From: Microvirga pudoricolor
Lineage (GTDB): Bacteria > Pseudomonadota > Alphaproteobacteria > Rhizobiales > Beijerinckiaceae
DNA: 64,000 nt
Assembly: GCF_016892705.1 (NCBI RefSeq)
Contig: NZ_JAFEMB010000004.1
Location: 248,001-312,000, forward strand
Direction: 5' to 3'
Shown here: positions 1 through 8,326 of the stretch, piece by piece
Numbering within the stretch: position 1 is the stretch's first letter
Layout: every line of letters starts with the position of its first letter
Notes under the pieces: model-generated
Told to the model about the DNA's origin: nothing
Databases searched by the model: none
The model's input: the letters and a program-made list of their open reading frames with translations, nothing else
Position numbers and translations under genes: made by a program

Positions 1-552
1 TTGGTGGAAAGCCGGCCGGGCGGTGGCAATTTCGTGCGCAGCGATGCCAATAACCTACGAATTATCCCACTTGCCAAAGGTTGGGATCTTGGTCCGGGGC
101 CAATCGAGCAATTTGAAGCGCGCCGAACGATCGAGTTAGCGTGCGCAAAGCTGGCTGCCGACCGAGCGTCGGGCGAAGATATTCAAAACCTTGAGCAATG
201 CCTTGCTCGCATGAAAGATCTCGTGGCGCAGAATGTCTCTCCGGCGGCCGAGCATAAATACTTCCACACGGCGCTCGCCAACATTTCGCGAAATCAGATA
301 TTCGCATCCACAGTGTCGGAACTCTGGCGAGTACGTGACGGGAAGCTTTGGGATACCCTGCGCCAAAAGGTTGAAAACATCGAGAGCTGGCAGGCTGGGA
401 TAGAGTTTCGCGCAAGTCTTATCGATGCCATCCGCAACCGGGATCCAATGACTGCAGCTGTGATCATGGGAGATCACTTTGATCGAATGGGTGAACTCTA
501 TTTCGGGCTAGCGCCGGAGTCTGGCAATACATCAAGGGAGGAAACAAGATGA
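1..552 (+). CDS. GntR-family transcriptional regulator, FCD domain (5'-truncated by window edge)
   Basis: The visible 183 residues are the C-terminal effector part of a FadR/FCD-type GntR repressor. They open with the last strand of the DNA-binding wing (VESRPGGGNFV) and continue as an all-helical ligand-binding domain with conserved acidic/histidine positions (FEARRTIE, EHKYFHTALA, DHFDRMGE). The winged HTH lies left of base 1, so the in-window TTG is not the true start. The stop overlaps the start of the binding-protein gene (ATGA at 549-552), so regulator and transporter are probably co-transcribed. By family habit it senses a pathway metabolite and represses this operon. The ligand cannot be read from sequence. 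Confidence 0.88.
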   Translation: MVESRPGGGNFVRSDANNLRIIPLAKGWDLGPGPIEQFEARRTIELACAKLAADRASGEDIQNLEQCLARMKDLVAQNVSPAAEHKYFHTALANISRNQIFASTVSELWRVRDGKLWDTLRQKVENIESWQAGIEFRASLIDAIRNRDPMTAAVIMGDHFDRMGELYFGLAPESGNTSREETR

Positions 553-1847
553 AGAAGTTCTTGATCATCGGCGGTGGCCTGCTCGCAGCGTCGCTAATGG
601 CCGGCGGCGCTGCATTTGCAAAGACGACTTTAACGATGTGGACGTTTCTCGACGTCAATGCGAAGGGCGGACGCAATTTGGCGTTGAAGCAGATGATTTC
701 CGATTTCGAAACGGCCAACCCCGACATTAAGATTAAGGTTGAACCCCAAGTATGGTCGACGCTGGCCGAAAAATTCGTGCTTGGGTCGAATGCTGGAAAT
801 GCGCCGGACATAGGTTGGGTGAACTCGGAAAATCTCGGGTTCATCATGAATTCCGACGCCGCGTCCAACCTGAAGCCACTGGTTCTCGACGGCTGGTCGG
901 AGCATCAGAAGCAAGATTTCCTGCTGAATAGCAGCTTCACTGCCGTGACCGACGGAGGCTCAGTCCGCGCGGTGCCGTTGTTACCCTCGACTTGGGTTCT
1001 CATGTATCGCAAGGACCTTTTTGATGCGGCAGGGCTGACAGCTGCGGACGTTGCCACCTGGGGTGGCGTCACCAAGGCAGCAAAGACCCTGACTAAAGAC
1101 ACAAACAATGACGGCCAAACAGACGTGTGGGGTATAGGTCTTGGTCTGAGCCAGGAACGCTTCTCAGTGACGCCGGCATTCCTGGCAACTGTCGATGGTA
1201 ATGGCGGCATCTTCGACGATAGCTGCAAAGCGAAATTCAACAATGAAGCAGGCCGCTCCGCTGTCACCATGCAGGTTGACTGGATCGAAAAAGACAAGGT
1301 CACGCCGCGCGAAGCTTTAGCCATGTCATCCGATGACGCAATCGACCAGTTCGCGGCAGGTCGTTATGCAATGATGATCATCGCTAATTCGCGATACGAA
1401 CAGCTTCAGCGCACTGCGGCCGGTTGGGATGGCGCCAAGCTGGCCATTGCCCCCGTGCCGGGGGTGAAAGCCGGAAAGCCAGGCCCTGCTTTGCTAGTGG
1501 GGTGGTGGGCGGTCCAGTGGTCCAAGTCGCCAAACCAGAAGGCAGCCGCTAAATTCATCAACTACATGTCGGGCCCTCAAGGCGCGTCACTCTGGAATAT
1601 ACCAGGTGAGCAGATACCTACCTATAGATCTGTTGCCGAGCGCCCTGAAATGTCGGACCCAATAAGGCAGGGCATTCGCGCTACATCTGAGATCCTCGCA
1701 AGCAGCGGAGTGCTTATGCCTGGCAAGTGCAACTGGGGTCGCACTCAGGCAGATTTCAATCTCGCCACACAGCAGGTCGTCCTTGGTCAGGCGAAGATTG
1801 AAGACGCCCTCCGCGAAGCCGAGCAGGCCACCAACGATCGTCAGTAG
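549..1847 (+). CDS. Extracellular solute-binding protein (family 1) of a carbohydrate ABC importer
   Basis: A 432-residue periplasmic binding protein. The N-terminus is a clean signal peptide (MKKFLIIGGGLLAASLMAGGAAFA, cleavage after AFA; shown here only as a landmark around residue 24). The mature part starts with the TLTMWTF strand typical of UgpB/MalE-type proteins and keeps the family-1 pattern of a central RYAMMI strand and a late GWWAV/AAAKFINYM region. The ATG at 549 has a strong GGAGG ribosome site and overlaps the regulator stop. It delivers the ligand to the two permeases that follow. Family 1 proteins bind sugars, polyols or glycerol phosphate; the actual ligand is unknown. Confidence 0.93.
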   Translation: MKKFLIIGGGLLAASLMAGGAAFAKTTLTMWTFLDVNAKGGRNLALKQMISDFETANPDIKIKVEPQVWSTLAEKFVLGSNAGNAPDIGWVNSENLGFIMNSDAASNLKPLVLDGWSEHQKQDFLLNSSFTAVTDGGSVRAVPLLPSTWVLMYRKDLFDAAGLTAADVATWGGVTKAAKTLTKDTNNDGQTDVWGIGLGLSQERFSVTPAFLATVDGNGGIFDDSCKAKFNNEAGRSAVTMQVDWIEKDKVTPREALAMSSDDAIDQFAAGRYAMMIIANSRYEQLQRTAAGWDGAKLAIAPVPGVKAGKPGPALLVGWWAVQWSKSPNQKAAAKFINYMSGPQGASLWNIPGEQIPTYRSVAERPEMSDPIRQGIRATSEILASSGVLMPGKCNWGRTQADFNLATQQVVLGQAKIEDALREAEQATNDRQ

Positions 1848-1900
1848 CTCAGGCTTAGAACGAAGCCGACCAGCGTCGCCTCCGCCCCGCACAATCACGG

Positions 1901-2776
1901 TTGATCATGTTCAGTTCAGAAAAATTTACACCCTACCGGTTGGTTGGGCTAGCGGTGCTCGTCGAACTCGGCTTCGTCATTATCCCTCTAGTTATTGGGT
2001 TCTGGTACAGCGTCAACCGCGTTCAGTTCTTCCAGATCCGCGGCTTTACAGGCTTGGAAAACTATTGGCGCGTCTTGAACTCGCCAAGCGTAGCCAACGC
2101 CCTGACCGTCACTATCGCATTCTCCGTCATCTCGCTTTTTCTGACGTTCGTCATTGGCTTCGGACTGGCAATGTGGTTGGAGCGCTCTAACAGGCTGAAT
2201 GGCGTTATGCAGGCTGTCGTCCTGATTCCGTATATGATCGCCATGCTTGTCGGCTCGATGCTCCTCAAATGGGTGTTTTCGAAAGAGTCTGGTCTGTCAG
2301 ATCTGGCTCTCGCTCCTATGGGGATGGGCGACGTAAGCATTCTTGCCAACCCTGACTCCGCAATGGCGGCACTTGTCTACAACGCGGTCTGGCGCGACAG
2401 CGCCTTTGCCATGATTATGCTGCTCGCAGGACTGAAGAGCATTCCAGCACATCTTCAAATGGCGGCCCGCGTGGACGGGGCGTCCGCTTGGTACCGCTTT
2501 CGGCGGATCACTCTGCCATTGTTGCAGGTTCCGATCTTCATCACAGTGGTCCGGCTCTTCATCCATCTCGTGAATACTCTGACCTACCCGCTGATCCTCA
2601 CCGGTGGTGGGCCGGGTACATCAACTGAAACCGTCGTTCTGAAAATGTACCGCCTCGGCTTCAACGACAACGTTCTCGGACAAGCCAATGCGCTGGCAAT
2701 CATGGTATTCATCGTCAATATTGCGCTGGTGGCACTGCTCCTGCGCCTTTTCAAGAAGGCAGGCAAAATCCAATGA
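1901..2776 (+). CDS. ABC transporter permease, MalF/UgpA type
   Basis: A 291-residue inner-membrane permease with about six hydrophobic segments, the first at roughly residues 14-34. The cytoplasmic EAA coupling loop reads QMAARVDGASAWYRFRRITLP around residues 186-206, with the usual A-x-x-DGA and final LP that dock onto the ATPase. The first in-frame start is TTG at 1901; ATG at 1907 is equally plausible. The gene overlaps the next permease by 4 bases (ATGA), so the two half-channels are translationally coupled. It forms a heterodimeric channel with the product at 2773-3618. Confidence 0.92.
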   Translation: MIMFSSEKFTPYRLVGLAVLVELGFVIIPLVIGFWYSVNRVQFFQIRGFTGLENYWRVLNSPSVANALTVTIAFSVISLFLTFVIGFGLAMWLERSNRLNGVMQAVVLIPYMIAMLVGSMLLKWVFSKESGLSDLALAPMGMGDVSILANPDSAMAALVYNAVWRDSAFAMIMLLAGLKSIPAHLQMAARVDGASAWYRFRRITLPLLQVPIFITVVRLFIHLVNTLTYPLILTGGGPGTSTETVVLKMYRLGFNDNVLGQANALAIMVFIVNIALVALLLRLFKKAGKIQ

Positions 2777-3618
2777 ACCGCAACCCCTACATGCGCCTTG
2801 CGCTGCGGCGGGCAGCACTACGGACCGTCGTTAACACAGTTATCGTACTATTCGCGCTAGCTCCGATCGCCTGGGGTGTCGTGTCCTCGCTCAAGCCGGC
2901 CAATCAAATCCTTGAAGTGCCGCCTCGCTTCATTCCACAGGACGTTACGCTGGAGCACTATGAGCGCGTGATTGGTGACAAGGGGCTGCTTTTTCTGGGG
3001 AATAGCGCGCTCGTATCCGCCATCACCATCGTCTTCGCTCTGACTATTGGCTCTATCGCCGCCTACGCCATTGCACGCTACGAATTCAGTGGGCGACGGA
3101 TCCTAATGATATTCACTATCGGGGTGATGAGCATTCCCATTGCGTCACTGCTCATTCCCACCTTTACGCTGCTCAGTGTTGTCGGACTCATCAACACGCA
3201 TGTGGGTTTGATCCTACTCTACACCGCGTACCAGCTGCCAATCGTTATCTGGATGCTCTATGGCTACTTTCTCTCGCTGCCGATCGAGGTCGAGCAGGCA
3301 GCCCGCATAGATGGCCACACGGCGCTTGGGACACTACGACGTGTGGTTCTACCGCTCTCCAAGCCCGCTCTCGTCGCCGCCGCTCTGTTCGTGCTGGTAT
3401 TCTCATGGAATGATTTTGTTGTAGCCGTCACCATGACTTCTTCGGAGAGCGTGCGCACATTCCCTGTCGCGGTTTATTTCTATCTTGGCTTCTACGGGCG
3501 CGAATGGGGTCCTCTCCTCGCATCTGCGGTTATCTCCATTATCCCGATCACCGCCATCTTCATCATCCTGCAGCGTTACTTCATCTCCGGTCTGACCGGT
3601 GGTGGGGTGAAGGGTTAA
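2773..3618 (+). CDS. ABC transporter permease, MalG/UgpE type
   Basis: A 281-residue permease with an N-terminal membrane segment around residues 18-38, a short periplasmic stretch and five further hydrophobic segments. The EAA loop reads VEQAARIDGHTALGTLRRVV followed by LPLSKP, about residues 173-198. The late FSWNDFVVAV and the C-terminal QRYFISGLTGGGVKG are typical of MalG-like subunits. The ATG lies in an ATGA overlap with the preceding permease, and the ATPase starts 3 bases after the stop. It is the second channel half of the importer. Confidence 0.93.
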   Translation: MNRNPYMRLALRRAALRTVVNTVIVLFALAPIAWGVVSSLKPANQILEVPPRFIPQDVTLEHYERVIGDKGLLFLGNSALVSAITIVFALTIGSIAAYAIARYEFSGRRILMIFTIGVMSIPIASLLIPTFTLLSVVGLINTHVGLILLYTAYQLPIVIWMLYGYFLSLPIEVEQAARIDGHTALGTLRRVVLPLSKPALVAAALFVLVFSWNDFVVAVTMTSSESVRTFPVAVYFYLGFYGREWGPLLASAVISIIPITAIFIILQRYFISGLTGGGVKG

Positions 3619-3621
3619 TCA

Positions 3622-4704
3622 ATGGCCACAGTCACCTTTCGCAATGTGTCAAAGCGCTACGGCGCCATCACAGCCCTCGACAGCCTCGACTTGGAGATCG
3701 GTGACGGGGAGTTCGTCTCCCTTCTGGGACCTTCTGGTTCTGGGAAGTCGACCACTCTCAACTTGCTGGCAGGTCTGATTTCCGCGGATTCTGGCACCAT
3801 CCATATTGGCGAGCGAGAGATCACCCACCTTCCGCCTGAACAGCGCGACCTAGCGATGGTGTTCCAGAATTACGCGCTGTATCCCCATATGACCGTCGCG
3901 GAGAACATCGCATTTCCGCTGGAGGCAAGAAAACCGCGCCCGGGCAAGGACGCTATCGCGCGCAACGTATCACTTGTCGCCGAAACACTGGGTATCGGCA
4001 ATCTGTTAGCGCGGTATCCGAAGGAAATCTCTGGAGGTCAACAGCAGCGCGTCGCCCTTGGTCGCGCCATGGTGCGGGACCCGCGCGTGTTCCTGCTCGA
4101 CGAACCCTTGTCGAACCTAGATGCGCGACTACGCGTACGGATGCGCCGCGACCTAAAGGAACTGCACCGCCAGATTGGCTCGACCATCGTTTATGTGACG
4201 CACGACCAGTCTGAGGCGATGACCTTGTCGGATCGCGTGGCTGTCTTCGCGCACGGTCAGTTGCAGCAAGTGGCGCCTCCGCGTGAAATCTATGAGAACC
4301 CCGTTAACACCTTCGTTGCGAACTTCGTTGGCGATCGCGAAACCAACTTCCTCGATGGTATCTTGGAGGGCGAGAAAGATATGCTCTTTCGCAGCGGGTC
4401 TGCGGTGATCAAACTTGGCACTCAGCGACTTAAGAATGCCAGTCAGAAGGTAACGCTAGGAGTGCGTCCAGAGGCTGTCACCATTTCGCGAAATGCGGAC
4501 GATGGAATGTGCGCAGAAGTTATAATGACCGAACTCGCTGGCGCAGAGCTGTTCGTCTACCTGCGCCTCATTAGCGGTCAAGAGATAGGCATGCGCTGCG
4601 ATCCGAGAGAAGTCTCACTTGTTACTGGCGAGACCGTCTCTATACGATTCGATCCCCACCAAATCCACCTTTTCGATCAAGAGAGCGGTCAAAATATCGC
4701 CTGA
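3622..4704 (+). CDS. ABC transporter ATP-binding protein, UgpC/MalK type
   Basis: A 360-residue ATPase that powers the importer. Walker A is GPSGSGKS at residues 36-43, the Q-loop is in MVFQNYALYP near 79-88, the signature is ISGGQ at 137-141, Walker B is VFLLDE at 156-161, and the switch histidine is in VTHDQSEAM. The C-terminal third is a TOBE/OB regulatory domain, as in MalK-like ATPases that serve sugar and polyol systems. The gene follows the MalG-like permease immediately, completing a canonical binding-protein/permease/permease/ATPase operon. Confidence 0.95.
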   Translation: MATVTFRNVSKRYGAITALDSLDLEIGDGEFVSLLGPSGSGKSTTLNLLAGLISADSGTIHIGEREITHLPPEQRDLAMVFQNYALYPHMTVAENIAFPLEARKPRPGKDAIARNVSLVAETLGIGNLLARYPKEISGGQQQRVALGRAMVRDPRVFLLDEPLSNLDARLRVRMRRDLKELHRQIGSTIVYVTHDQSEAMTLSDRVAVFAHGQLQQVAPPREIYENPVNTFVANFVGDRETNFLDGILEGEKDMLFRSGSAVIKLGTQRLKNASQKVTLGVRPEAVTISRNADDGMCAEVIMTELAGAELFVYLRLISGQEIGMRCDPREVSLVTGETVSIRFDPHQIHLFDQESGQNIA

Positions 4705-4734
4705 CCTCTTCCCAGCATTCTGCAGGAGTTACAA

Positions 4735-6138
4735 ATGGCACAGACCTTGATGCAAGAGAACTACGATGTTGTCGTCACCGGTGGTGGATGCGCCGGTATT
4801 TCGGCGGCAATTAGCGCCGCTAAGGCTGGTATGAAGACCCTGCTCGTTGAAGCCGGTTCGATGCTGGGTGGAGAACTCATAACGGGCCTCTGCGTCGATG
4901 GCGCTCTCAACGCACGCGGGGAATGGATAGTCGGCGGTGTTCTCAAGGAGATCCTCGATGAGCATGAACGCCTGGGTGGGTATATCGGTCCGGTGAAGGA
5001 TTGGCGTTTGATTTGGTACGTCTGCGTCGATCCTGAGATCATGAAGCTTGCTGTCGCCAACGTTGTGCGCCGCGCCGGTGTTCACGTTTGGATGTACTCG
5101 TTCGCGGAAGACGTAGTCCGCCGTGGAAACGAAATCACCGGTGTTGTAGTCATTAACAAGCGAGGCCGAGTGCTGGTCGAGGCGCCGGTATACATTGATG
5201 CTTCCGGCGATGGCGACATCGCTCTGCGAGCTGGCGCGCAGATGATGATTTCCAACGAGCAAGGAGAATTTCAGCCAATCACCATGCTGTTTCGGATCGG
5301 CGGCGTTGAGACGAGTGACCTCTTAAAGTTCTGTGTCGATCACCCTGAGAATCTCGCGGTTGGCGAGTCTGAATGGATGGGTGCAGGGTTAACGCCTCAG
5401 CAATGCGCTCAGAATCTTTACGATCAGGGACAGCCAGCGGTCTTCTTCAAAGCCAATGGGCCATTGATTACCGGCGGAATCGAGCGCGGCGAGCTGCAAC
5501 AGACTGCCCTAATCGGCATTATCCCCGTGTCCACAGAGCGCAAGGAGGTTTCGGTCAATACGACCCGCATCGCTAATGTTGACGCAACGGATGCTGTCGC
5601 GCTTTCCCGGGCCTTCAGCGAACTGACCGATCAGGCGTGGCGCAGCATCGCCTTTATGAAGAAAAACATTCCTGGCTTTGAGAACTCATACTTTGCGGGC
5701 CTCTCGCACCGTATCGGTATTCGCGAAACGCGCCGCGTTGTCGGTGACTACGTGCTGACAGGCGACGATGTTCTGAATGCCCGCAAGCGCGATGATGGCA
5801 TCGGCAAGGGCTCCCATCACATTGATATTCACCAAGATGGTACTAAACAAGTTCGGATCCCGGTGGCGGATGGCGGTTCCTATGATATGCCCTACGATAT
5901 GCTCGTGGCGGCGGGCATCCGCAATCTGTACGTCGCGGGTCGCTGCATGTCGGCCGATCGCGAGGGGCACGGGTCGGCCCGCGTGATGGGTCCTTGTATG
6001 GCGCAAGGTCAGGCCGCAGGTCTGGGCGCGGCACTCAATCTCCGCGGCAATCAGCCCGGCGACCTAAGATCTGTCGATATCGGTCAGCTTCGGTACGAAT
6101 TGAAGAGGCAAGGGGCCATTGTGGATGGAACTCACTGA
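4735..6138 (+). CDS. FAD-dependent oxidoreductase (FAD_oxidored family)
   Basis: A 467-residue flavoprotein. The N-terminal Rossmann motif is YDVVVTGGGCAGISAA with the acidic end of strand 2 in TLLVEAG (about residues 9-41). The C-terminal FAD-contact block is LYVAGRCMSADREGHGSARVMG, followed by a helix rich in small residues. These are hallmarks of the PF12831-type oxidoreductases often found in sugar-catabolic operons; the substrate of most members is unknown. It has no signal peptide, so it is probably cytoplasmic. Its 3' end overlaps the next gene by about 14 bases. Inference: it oxidises the imported compound or an early intermediate. Confidence 0.85.
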   Translation: MAQTLMQENYDVVVTGGGCAGISAAISAAKAGMKTLLVEAGSMLGGELITGLCVDGALNARGEWIVGGVLKEILDEHERLGGYIGPVKDWRLIWYVCVDPEIMKLAVANVVRRAGVHVWMYSFAEDVVRRGNEITGVVVINKRGRVLVEAPVYIDASGDGDIALRAGAQMMISNEQGEFQPITMLFRIGGVETSDLLKFCVDHPENLAVGESEWMGAGLTPQQCAQNLYDQGQPAVFFKANGPLITGGIERGELQQTALIGIIPVSTERKEVSVNTTRIANVDATDAVALSRAFSELTDQAWRSIAFMKKNIPGFENSYFAGLSHRIGIRETRRVVGDYVLTGDDVLNARKRDDGIGKGSHHIDIHQDGTKQVRIPVADGGSYDMPYDMLVAAGIRNLYVAGRCMSADREGHGSARVMGPCMAQGQAAGLGAALNLRGNQPGDLRSVDIGQLRYELKRQGAIVDGTH

Positions 6139-8326
6139 CAGGTCTAATCGCGCCGGACAGCGTGGTCGGCTTGTCCTGAGCGGGGCCGAAGCCGCCCGAC
6201 TGGAAGCGATATTTGACCGCATGTTTCCCGATAATGGTGACGGCTATTCCGTTCGCAGAATGGGGGTAATCGACTATGTCGATGGAGCGCTTGCCGGGGC
6301 AGAATCGGAAAACATTACTGCATACCGGCGGGTACTTGACTGGCTTGCAATCACTGCTCGGACACGATGGAGTAAGGATGCTACAGAACTTTCGGATGGT
6401 CAGCTCGATGAGTTAGTGAGCGAATTGGAGCGGGGTGACTCCGCTCCAGCCGGCTCCTTCGAACTTCTGCGGCGCGACCTGCTCCGCGGTCTCTTTTCTG
6501 ATCCCATCTATGGTGGCAACCGTCACCTGTCTGGATGGAAATTCCTCGGGCACCGAGGTCTTGGACAGGACGATGCCTGTCCGAAAGGGTTATGCGATTG
6601 GCCCGGCCGGAACTCGAACCCTCGGCCCGAGGCGTTCGATAGCGACGCCGGCAGGCGTCCACCTGCAAAAAACGTTGATATCGTGATTGTCGGCGGCGGC
6701 GCAGTGGGCAGCATCGTCGCTGGGCGGCTGGCGCAGCGTGGCCTCAAAGTGGTGGTGCTTGAAGCAGGGCCTTGGCGCGCCGTCGAAACATACCGCCCCG
6801 ATGAGCTCGGCCAAGCATTCTATGGCCGGGCTGCTCTTGGCCCCAAGTTTAATACGGAGGTTCCGCGCTGGGTGCGGAGCATCTCCCAGACGCAAGATGT
6901 CCCCTTGACATTTTCGCTGGGTAGAATGGCTAATGGTGTCGGCGGCTCATCAGTCCTCTACGGTGCAAGGTTCCGGCGGTTTCATCCACATCATTTCCAA
7001 CACTTTTCGTCACTTGCGCGCCGGGGGCTCTCGGACGCGCTTCCCGACGCCTCAAGTTTGGTCGATTGGCCGATACGTTATGATGACTTGGAGCCTTACT
7101 ATACCGAACTGGAATGGATGATTGGCGTCGCCGGCGAGCCCAGCCCGTTCACACCTCGCTCCCGGCCTCTGCCCTTCAAGCCTTTGCGTCAGTTCAGAGT
7201 TGGTGACGAGTTTCGTTCTGCAGCGACTCGGCTAGGCTATCAGCCGTACACTATTCCTGTGGGCCGCGTGGGCGAGGCCCGCGATGGCGTCGTCCCAACC
7301 TACGACCCTTGGGATGAAGGCATTGGGGCGTACACCAAGGAACGCTGGACCCCAATCGATACCTTGCTCCCAAAGGCACTTGAGACGGGAAATCTAGACC
7401 TAAGAACAATGTGTCGAGTCTTGCGGATCGTCACAGACAAATCGGGGCGAGCCAGTGGCGTTACCTACCTCGACCCAGACGGACGTGAACAGCAACAAGA
7501 CGCACGTGTGACTCTGGTCGCAGCCTACACGTTCGAAACCATTCGGTTGCTGGCGCTCTCTGGCAACGCGGCCCGACCCGATGGCCTGGGCAACAGTCAA
7601 GGTCAACTCGGTCTGAGCTACTTGTCAAAGATGTTTCCCCAAGTAGCTGGGCAGTTCAGTGACAGGGTCTTCAACCGGCACACAGGTCCCGGGGGACAGG
7701 CGGTCATTGTGGAGGATTTGATGGCTGAGGGAGCCATCGATTGGCCAGGCACATTTGGGGGAGGAACGCTCAGCACGGAGAATCAGTTGCTCCCACTCCA
7801 GATTGCCAATGATCCGGTCCTGATCGATGCTCCCCGTTGGGGCGCGGGCTACAAGCAACATTTGCGTAATTGGAACCAACGCGCTTCTATCAAGATTCAG
7901 GCGGACGCTTTCCCGCTCCTCACCAATCGGCTCTTGCTCGATCCCCGGTGGCGTGATCGCAGTGGCGTGGGCGATCCTGTAGTCCGAGTTATTTGGGATC
8001 TCTGCGAGGCAGACCTGAAACTTTATCAATACATGCAGGAGCGTGCAGAGGAGTTGCTGCTAGAGATGGGAGCAGAGCACGTCGGCCGTGGCCCCATCGA
8101 GACAGGCGTTGGATGCTGCCATGATCTAGGAGGCGCCCGCGCTGGCGATGATCCTTCACGGAGCGTAGTAAACTCGGACTGGCAGGTACATGATACACCG
8201 GGACTCTATGTCTACTCGGGTGCAACTTTCCCGACCTGTCCAGGGATCAATCCCACTCTCACTATATGGGCATGGGCATTGCGAAATGCCGACAGGCTCG
8301 CAAAGTCACTTGGAGCTTCTTCATGA
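6125..8326 (+). CDS. GMC oxidoreductase with N-terminal gluconate 2-dehydrogenase subunit-3 domain (fusion)
   Basis: A 733-residue protein. Residues ~1-150 resemble the gluconate 2-dehydrogenase small subunit (FDRMFPD near the start, DPIYGGNR near its end). From about residue 180 a GMC/FAD domain begins with IVIVGGGAVGSIVAGRLA and VVLEAG. It ends with the GMC C-terminal signature: CHDLGGARAGDDP, SVVNSDWQVHDTPGLYV, then NPTLTIWAWA with the substrate-domain Asn. In known enzymes the small and large subunits are separate chains beside a cytochrome c; here they are fused and no cytochrome gene follows. ATG at 6125 is chosen over TTG at 6119. No clear Tat signal is visible. It likely oxidises a polyol, aldose or sugar acid. 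Confidence 0.85.
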   Translation: MELTDRSNRAGQRGRLVLSGAEAARLEAIFDRMFPDNGDGYSVRRMGVIDYVDGALAGAESENITAYRRVLDWLAITARTRWSKDATELSDGQLDELVSELERGDSAPAGSFELLRRDLLRGLFSDPIYGGNRHLSGWKFLGHRGLGQDDACPKGLCDWPGRNSNPRPEAFDSDAGRRPPAKNVDIVIVGGGAVGSIVAGRLAQRGLKVVVLEAGPWRAVETYRPDELGQAFYGRAALGPKFNTEVPRWVRSISQTQDVPLTFSLGRMANGVGGSSVLYGARFRRFHPHHFQHFSSLARRGLSDALPDASSLVDWPIRYDDLEPYYTELEWMIGVAGEPSPFTPRSRPLPFKPLRQFRVGDEFRSAATRLGYQPYTIPVGRVGEARDGVVPTYDPWDEGIGAYTKERWTPIDTLLPKALETGNLDLRTMCRVLRIVTDKSGRASGVTYLDPDGREQQQDARVTLVAAYTFETIRLLALSGNAARPDGLGNSQGQLGLSYLSKMFPQVAGQFSDRVFNRHTGPGGQAVIVEDLMAEGAIDWPGTFGGGTLSTENQLLPLQIANDPVLIDAPRWGAGYKQHLRNWNQRASIKIQADAFPLLTNRLLLDPRWRDRSGVGDPVVRVIWDLCEADLKLYQYMQERAEELLLEMGAEHVGRGPIETGVGCCHDLGGARAGDDPSRSVVNSDWQVHDTPGLYVYSGATFPTCPGINPTLTIWAWALRNADRLAKSLGASS

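Noticed and set aside
6600..6660. tRNA-like T-arm on the minus strand inside the GMC gene (GGTTCGAGTTCC)
   Set aside because: The T-stem fails at two of five pairs and no matching acceptor strand is found upstream. The DNA is also an uninterrupted part of the coding frame.
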